From: Cyclina sinensis | Lineage: Eukaryota > Mollusca > Bivalvia > Venerida > Veneridae | Length of the DNA: 64,000 nt | Direction: 5' to 3' | Assembly: GCA_012932295.1 (NCBI GenBank) | Contig: JAAONU010000019.1 | Location: 23,259,908 to 23,323,907, forward strand | Shown: positions 58,707 to 64,000 of the stretch, one piece after another | How positions within the stretch are numbered: the stretch's first letter is position 1 | Layout: each line of letters opens with the position of its first letter | The notes under the pieces: model-generated | What the model was told of the DNA's origin: nothing | The model's input: the letters and a program-made list of their open reading frames with translations, nothing else | The model's database searches: none | Translations under genes and position numbers: made by a program

Positions 58707-59266
58707 AACAAATAAAGTTGGACAAAACGTATTCTACATTATTAAACGTGTTCCTGTCACTCAATTTGATTATCACAACTCTCATTCATTTAGTACATCA
58801 GGTAAGCAGTCAGCAGCCAGTATTCCCTGATACAAGAAATTACAAAGCTGTTACAATTTTCTCAAACTGAAATGTTAGTGCAAAAGAACCTAGTCTGAAA
58901 TGAAACATTCAAATGCCCTACCATACACACAAAATAAATAAGTCATTTTTATCATTACATTTCATCCATAAAAATAAATTTGAAAAAAAAATTAACAAAA
59001 TATCTTAACATGTTAAAAAAATCCCAACCATAACCTGATTCACATTAAAACACAGTTAGAAAAAAATCAGACAAACTTGCTATCCAAGACACAAAGCAAG
59101 ACTGCATTATTTCAGTGAAGTATGCTACATGTGGGTAAACCGTGTAGCAAGACAGCTCCATTTTGCCCTAAATCTGTAATGAGGTCATCAGAAAGAATAA
59201 TCATCAATGCTGATAAATAGAACATTTGTTTTGATGAAATGCTGTTTAACAGATATTAGTGGATGA

Positions 59267-59345
59267 AATTATATTTTGTCCAATGGCATTGCAGTATATT
59301 TTGTCCAATGGCATTGCAGTATATTTTGTCCAATGGCATTGCAGA
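59267..59345. repeat. 25-bp tandem repeat, three copies
   Basis: 'tatattttgtccaatggcat' plus 'tgcag' occurs three times in succession without visible differences. Confidence 0.95.
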
Positions 59346-60499
59346 ATATTTCTAATTTTGGGACTGTATGGCTTCAATAGTATCATCTGCTTGCTCAGTT
59401 TATAGATCAGTTTTAGTCAGTGTACAAACTATAATTTCAACCACTAGGCTGGTTAGTGTAGACAAGTATGCATTACTTAATTAAACTGGCTGTGTTGTTG
59501 TACCGCACCAAATTAAATCATTAATACATACTAATTGATGGATCCCTGACCCCTCACATTTGCATGATTTAACAAAGAGGAACAGTTTTATTTTCACCAC
59601 TAACAAGTATATAGGCAATGAGCACATGGTAATGTTTCTCGGTAAAACCTACTGTTATAAGATTTAAGAGTCATGCTGTGGATCCATGAATTAACACTAA
59701 CCTATATGTGTACTTTAATACACAAACTCAGATCTCAAACATTTACTGGCCTTCTTACCTTAACAGCAGGGACTTTTTAATGAAAGATGATTGATTTTAC
59801 TGTATAGTTCATGAATCTGTTTTTAATCCTTAAAATGTTGAAATACAATGCTAAAAATCTCATCTACACTGAAATCTTCGATGGCAGTTCAAGTTTCAAG
59901 CAACAAAATAAAGGCAAACTAAGTTAAATTACAGTGAAATGAAACCAAAAGACAGTTTCTTCACCACAGTTGGTCCAGACTCAGATGAAGAACTTGAAGA
60001 AAAAAAACAAAAATAATGTGGCAGTTACTTAGATACAACTGATCAAAATTCACAAGACTAGCACACTACAAGTGGATGGCCTATATATTAAAGGTCACAG
60101 GTTATTTTTAGCAACAAGCGTTAATTTACACTAAATGACAAAATCTGACTGGAATACAGCTGTGTATAGCATGCATCTTTTATGTTGGTGTAATTTGTAA
60201 CCAGGTACAATCATTTTCAATTATTTGAATACGACAAATTTCTTTTCTCTATTTCTAGCAGAACAGACGAAATGACATGCATAAGTGACTTCTATCCCAG
60301 TTTCTAAGCTTAAAACTAGCTGCTATTCCAATCCAAAACTTATTTGTCTAGCCTCTAAAGACATTTTTTTTATTCTGTTTTAAATCAGAGACTACAGTTT
60401 ACATGAGCAAAAGAGAATCCTATAATAAGCTTTTTAAAAACAAGTTTTGCAGCATTCTCCCTTCTGTTTACATACTGAAAGAATTTATCCTTTGCTTCC

Positions 60500-60660
60500 C
60501 CTAAATTTCTAAAATGGACTAGTCCATTATATGATATGGACAGTACCATTAACCAATGGAAGGGGAACAACTGAAATATAGTGTGTGAACACTGCAGGCC
60601 ATGATCAGAGTGCATGGATCTTCAAACTGGTCATGCTCTGCACTGGTCATAAGACAGAAG
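60500..60660 (-). repeat. Dispersed SINE-like repeat, copy 6
   Basis: 'aaatggactagtccattata', 'gatcagagtgcatggatctt' and 'ctgcactggtcataagacag' follow the order of 58497-58706. Confidence 0.65.
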
Positions 60661-60703
60661 TCATTATAAACAGGAGTTGCTTACATTTAAAGTAATTAAT
60701 AAT

Positions 60704-60732
60704 TCACACACACACACACAACACACACACAC
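60704..60732. repeat. (AC)n microsatellite
   Basis: CA dinucleotides with a single missing C in the middle. Confidence 0.9.
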
Positions 60733-63261
60733 TCATTTCATACTCTGAGACAATACATATATGCTTAAACAAATCTATGTCCATAAAACATGATTTATTT
60801 TAAAAAATTCTACTCATATCTAAATCGCAGACTTAAAAATCTTTACTGGTATACCTTTTCTTCATACAATAAAGAATCATTCTTCATTTAGCAAGCTACT
60901 AAAAGAAGTTTTATAATGTCTTGGCTATTCTTCAGAGTTATCAACTGTTTTGTATTGTGCTAGATATGATGTCTCCAACAACTGGTTAAAATGAAGATTA
61001 AACCAAGGTACATCCCATGCCATTATGAATATAACTTTTATATCAACACTTATTTTTAAACTATTCTCTATTTGCTTAAAATTAAACATACATGAAATAT
61101 TTCAACTTATATTCTATGTGCCTGCTGCAAATATCAATTCAAAGTTGTTGTTTTTTAAAAGCAAATTACTTAAAGTATATATGCTTTAATGTTGGAATGT
61201 ATCTAATCTTTAAGGCATATATATATATACCAGTAAATATTTTCAAGTCATAAAAAATCACAGTTCTGAATGATTTGTACAATACAAACAGTGCTCCCAA
61301 GTTCTCTCCCCTGTCTGTAGGTTTCTGACATTTGTTCCATCTACATGGCATAATTAATGTATTCTCTTAAACTGATAGGACTTAGGTTCCAATTTTTTCT
61401 TTCCATGCTTAAGCCAGTTTTATTTTGCCTACTACACACAAATTGATTTATGGAATGCCATTCGTCAATTTATCATACACTTAAACCTGTGTTACTTTTA
61501 ACCATTGCAATGTACAGACAGTTTAAGGTCAATGAAATGTTAGCCTACAGACACCAGAGGAAACTGTTGAGGTATAACTATATTGCATGATAAGAATACA
61601 TGCACAAGACTTGGGCTGTTAGACATTTAAAACAATTATGCAATATTTCAAAGGTGTATAACATACATGCCAGTCACATATGGAATGATAACTTACTTGA
61701 TTTTTTTTTCTCTTGTGAGAAAAAAGTCCCTGATTTAGAATTATACAACCATCTGATACAAAAACAAAACTTACAAGTTCTCTTAGTTTTCTACTCACAC
61801 TTGTTCAGTCAAAGGGGCTTAACTCTTCTCATATAAACATACAGCTGCATTTCTTATGTTATACCTCAGAAGCACTCATTGATTTATCACATGCATATCT
61901 GAATACATTATTTTACAGGAAAATTATGCAACACGAAACCTTTCTAAAAATCAACACATGACATATTCATACATATCACCTAGTATACTATATAATATTA
62001 CAGGGACATTCTCTATATTAGATGATATATTTTACATCTATTTTATAGCCTTATTCACTATAAAATGAAGAATAATTCGCAATATAAAGAAGAAATGTTC
62101 GAAAAATTTCTTTAGACATTAGGACACACAGAAAGTGGTCCATTTGGAATAAAAGGCTGTCCACCCAAAAATTAAACAATTTTTTATATAATGACTAATA
62201 TTAATGCATACAGTTCATCTATTGCCCTTGGAATTATTCACCTACCTTGGCATCGGGTTATAACTCATTCAACATCATTCACTTTTAAACGATTTGAAAG
62301 AAAACAGAATTCTTTTACTTTAACAGTATGCCTCTTTAATCAACTGTTATGCCATTGTTAAACCTATGTGTGCTCAATTTCTCATTCAAAAGGAAGGTGA
62401 AAACCATTTAATTCAAATATACATGTATCATACATTCAGTATTTCGCATAACAATGACCTTATTATGCATGCAAATTTCAATATTATGTATTCTTAAACT
62501 GACACCACCTTTACCAGGATGTAACTGTTACAATATCCATACCCTAGAACTGAAAACTCAGATTTGACAGAGTACACTAGCTGAAAGATAAACTGTACAT
62601 AAGTCTACATCACTTCAGTCTTACAAGCCCAAGTCAAGTGCAATCATTAATTAAAATCTAATTAAAACATAATTGTATTACGCTAAATATATCAGAAATA
62701 CTCTGACCTTCACATTGGAAAGGAAATATTTTACTCTATATCGAGGGCACAGTACAAAACTATAGTAACTTCATGTAAAGTAAGGAGATGCAATATTTCT
62801 GCTCTGAGCCCTTGGTATGCTCTCATCAAGATTGACTCTACTAAAAAATTATTTCTTCAAACATTCACATAAAGAATAACTACAAAATATATATATAAAT
62901 CTTTTTTTCATCCATTTCTGGTTAAGATATCATTTTTACTGTTTTCTTGCTAATTCTATTCTATCAATTTTCAAAATTTTTCAGAATTTCAGAAATAACT
63001 ACACAAAAATTTTCAAGATAATTTAATAAAAGTGCAATTTCAAAGTGGGCCAAACAAATGTCATTGCATTTTAAAGGTTGTTTAGCAGTAACACCTGTTA
63101 CAGCTACCAAGTAACTTCAATCTGTTTAACTTTAAATGTACCTATCTCGTCTACTTCTTCCTTGTGAACTCCACAGTACTACTGGTACTGACTAAAACTG
63201 TCTCAAGGTTATCTTGACAAAATTTATCCTATTACTGGGGTATCTAACTATTCAACATATA

Positions 63262-63340
63262 CCCTGACCTCCCTTTAATCCAGACATGGACTTGTCTATT
63301 TTAAAATCGGGAAAGACCCATGTGGTAATTAAAACTTTGA
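63262..63340 (-). repeat. Dispersed SINE-like repeat, partial copy
   Basis: 'catggacttgtctatttt' and 'gggaaagacccatgtggtaa' resemble the corresponding section of 58497-58706; only this part is present. Confidence 0.4.
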
Positions 63341-63586
63341 CCTGTACAGCAAATAATTATAAAATATCAATTTTAGACAATGTTGCTGAACGCAAACTGG
63401 CTCCAAAGTTTTGACAATAATACTGACTTTTACCCTTAAAGTTGTCCTTTTTTTCTCTTATGGTGGGCTAACAAAAACATTCAAGACCAAGGTTAAAGGT
63501 CAAGTACACATACTTCTGTCAAGATAACCCCAAGACTTAAGGTGAAGAACCTAGTTTTTATTAATAAAAGCAAAAGCTAAGACTGT

Positions 63587-63773
63587 CTATAGTATATGCT
63601 TGGGTCGCTGATTAATAGGCATTGCCGACTGTTTGTGGGATTTGGTGTTAATGGCCGACGGCTGTGAACGCTTTGGAAGACAAGCAGACGATGACGTATC
63701 CATTGCTTCATAACCACCTTCAGCGCCTCCGTTTGATGCCCCTGGCATGTCGTAATCAACCATTGGGCTGTGA
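63587..63773 (-). CDS. Terminal coding exon of an unidentified gene (partial)
   Basis: A strong acceptor (gtattttcag, read on the minus strand) precedes 187 bases of open frame ending in TAG at 63587-63589. The peptide contains HSPMVDYDMPGASNGGAEGG, then YEAMDTSSSACLPKRSQPSA, and ends QRPKHIL. It is rich in Ser, Gly and Pro with a basic end, so probably a disordered C-terminal tail. No domain is visible and I do not recognise the family. The remaining exons lie beyond the right edge. A second open frame over the same bases (63577-63759) is judged a shadow, because only the frame given is open from the acceptor to a stop with this composition. Confidence 0.5.
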
Positions 63774-64000
63774 CTGAAAATACAACACATGTTACTGGTT
63801 TATGGATTCTGGTTAAATAATGTACTTTATATGGGTCAAAAAGTAAGCATTAAACTAGTGTTGATAGGCAAATCTTCCGTTTTTTTCTTTTTTTTTGATA
63901 CCTCAAATATTTCAAAACAAAGACCTTTTTCAAGCAAATGATCTTTTTTTACAAATGAGAGATTTCAAAAGATATTTACTAAAATAAACACTTACTTTTT

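Larger units (their letters stand above)
58223..63586. other. Long non-coding stretch, possible 3' untranslated region of the right-edge gene
   Basis: No supported exon over 5.3 kb. It holds SINE-like copies, the 25-bp repeat at 59267-59345 and an (AC)n tract at 60704-60732. Because the minus-strand stop codon at 63587 is followed (in gene sense) by this gene-free AT-rich DNA, an unknown part of it could be 3' untranslated sequence. AATAAA on the minus strand is too frequent here to choose an end. Confidence 0.3.

Noticed and set aside
59267..59345. Short regular repeats considered as a CRISPR array
   Set aside because: Direct tandem units without spacers in a eukaryotic context; no cas genes.

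Overview
This window looks like nuclear DNA of an invertebrate animal, most likely a bivalve mollusc. It is AT-rich. Its recognisable genes are split into short exons with GT...AG introns, and bacterial-style gene packing, ribosome binding sites and operons are absent. It is crowded with dispersed repeats of a style I know from bivalve genomes (stretches of 'gaccttgacc' and 'ggtcaaggtcacc', 'agggccatgatggccct'-type hairpins, 'gggggagacata' ends). The species cannot be fixed from sequence alone. Most short open frames here are chance or repeat-derived.

Layout. (1) 0.3-3 kb: a foldback transposon next to an intronless leishmanolysin-like (M8) metallopeptidase copy that carries one frameshift and one in-frame stop. 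(2) 3.9-8.4 kb: dispersed repeats and a pogo/Tigger-like MITE. (3) 9.7-17.1 kb, plus strand: a split gene for an RPA-interacting protein (RPAIN). Six exons are well supported and one is incomplete at its 3' edge. The last exon's splice acceptor lies inside a perfect-phase 42-bp tandem duplication. (4) 20.5-21.2 kb: a decayed Tc1-like transposase on the minus strand. (5) 21.6-30.6 kb: two long inverted-repeat pairs and no convincing gene. (6) 33.65-38.68 kb, minus strand: a complete seven-exon gene whose 1,491-nt coding sequence is open throughout. It encodes a secreted natriuretic-peptide-receptor-like ligand-binding domain that ends in an acidic linker and a coiled coil, with no membrane helix, kinase-like or cyclase domain. 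(7) 42.47-46.33 kb: a 3.84-kb element with 94-bp terminal inverted repeats and a perfect 6-bp target duplication, containing a nested MITE, a CpG-rich motif block and a 44-bp minisatellite. (8) 48.8-56 kb: a 75-bp exact direct repeat, a perfect 29-bp hairpin, tRNA-derived elements and two unassigned candidate terminal exons. (9) 57.1-63.8 kb: a 157-bp tandem repeat block, SINE-like repeats, and at the far right the terminal coding exon of an unidentified minus-strand gene whose other exons lie outside the window.

The genes do not form a pathway or operon; they are unrelated neighbours separated by repeat-rich DNA. The strongest candidate for something new is the soluble receptor-like protein at 33.65-38.68 kb. 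It has the architecture expected of a secreted hormone-binding or decoy protein, comparable in principle to the soluble acetylcholine-binding protein of snails. That function is inferred and not shown. All exon joins were made by eye from splice consensus, reading phase and family similarity, without alignment software or transcripts.
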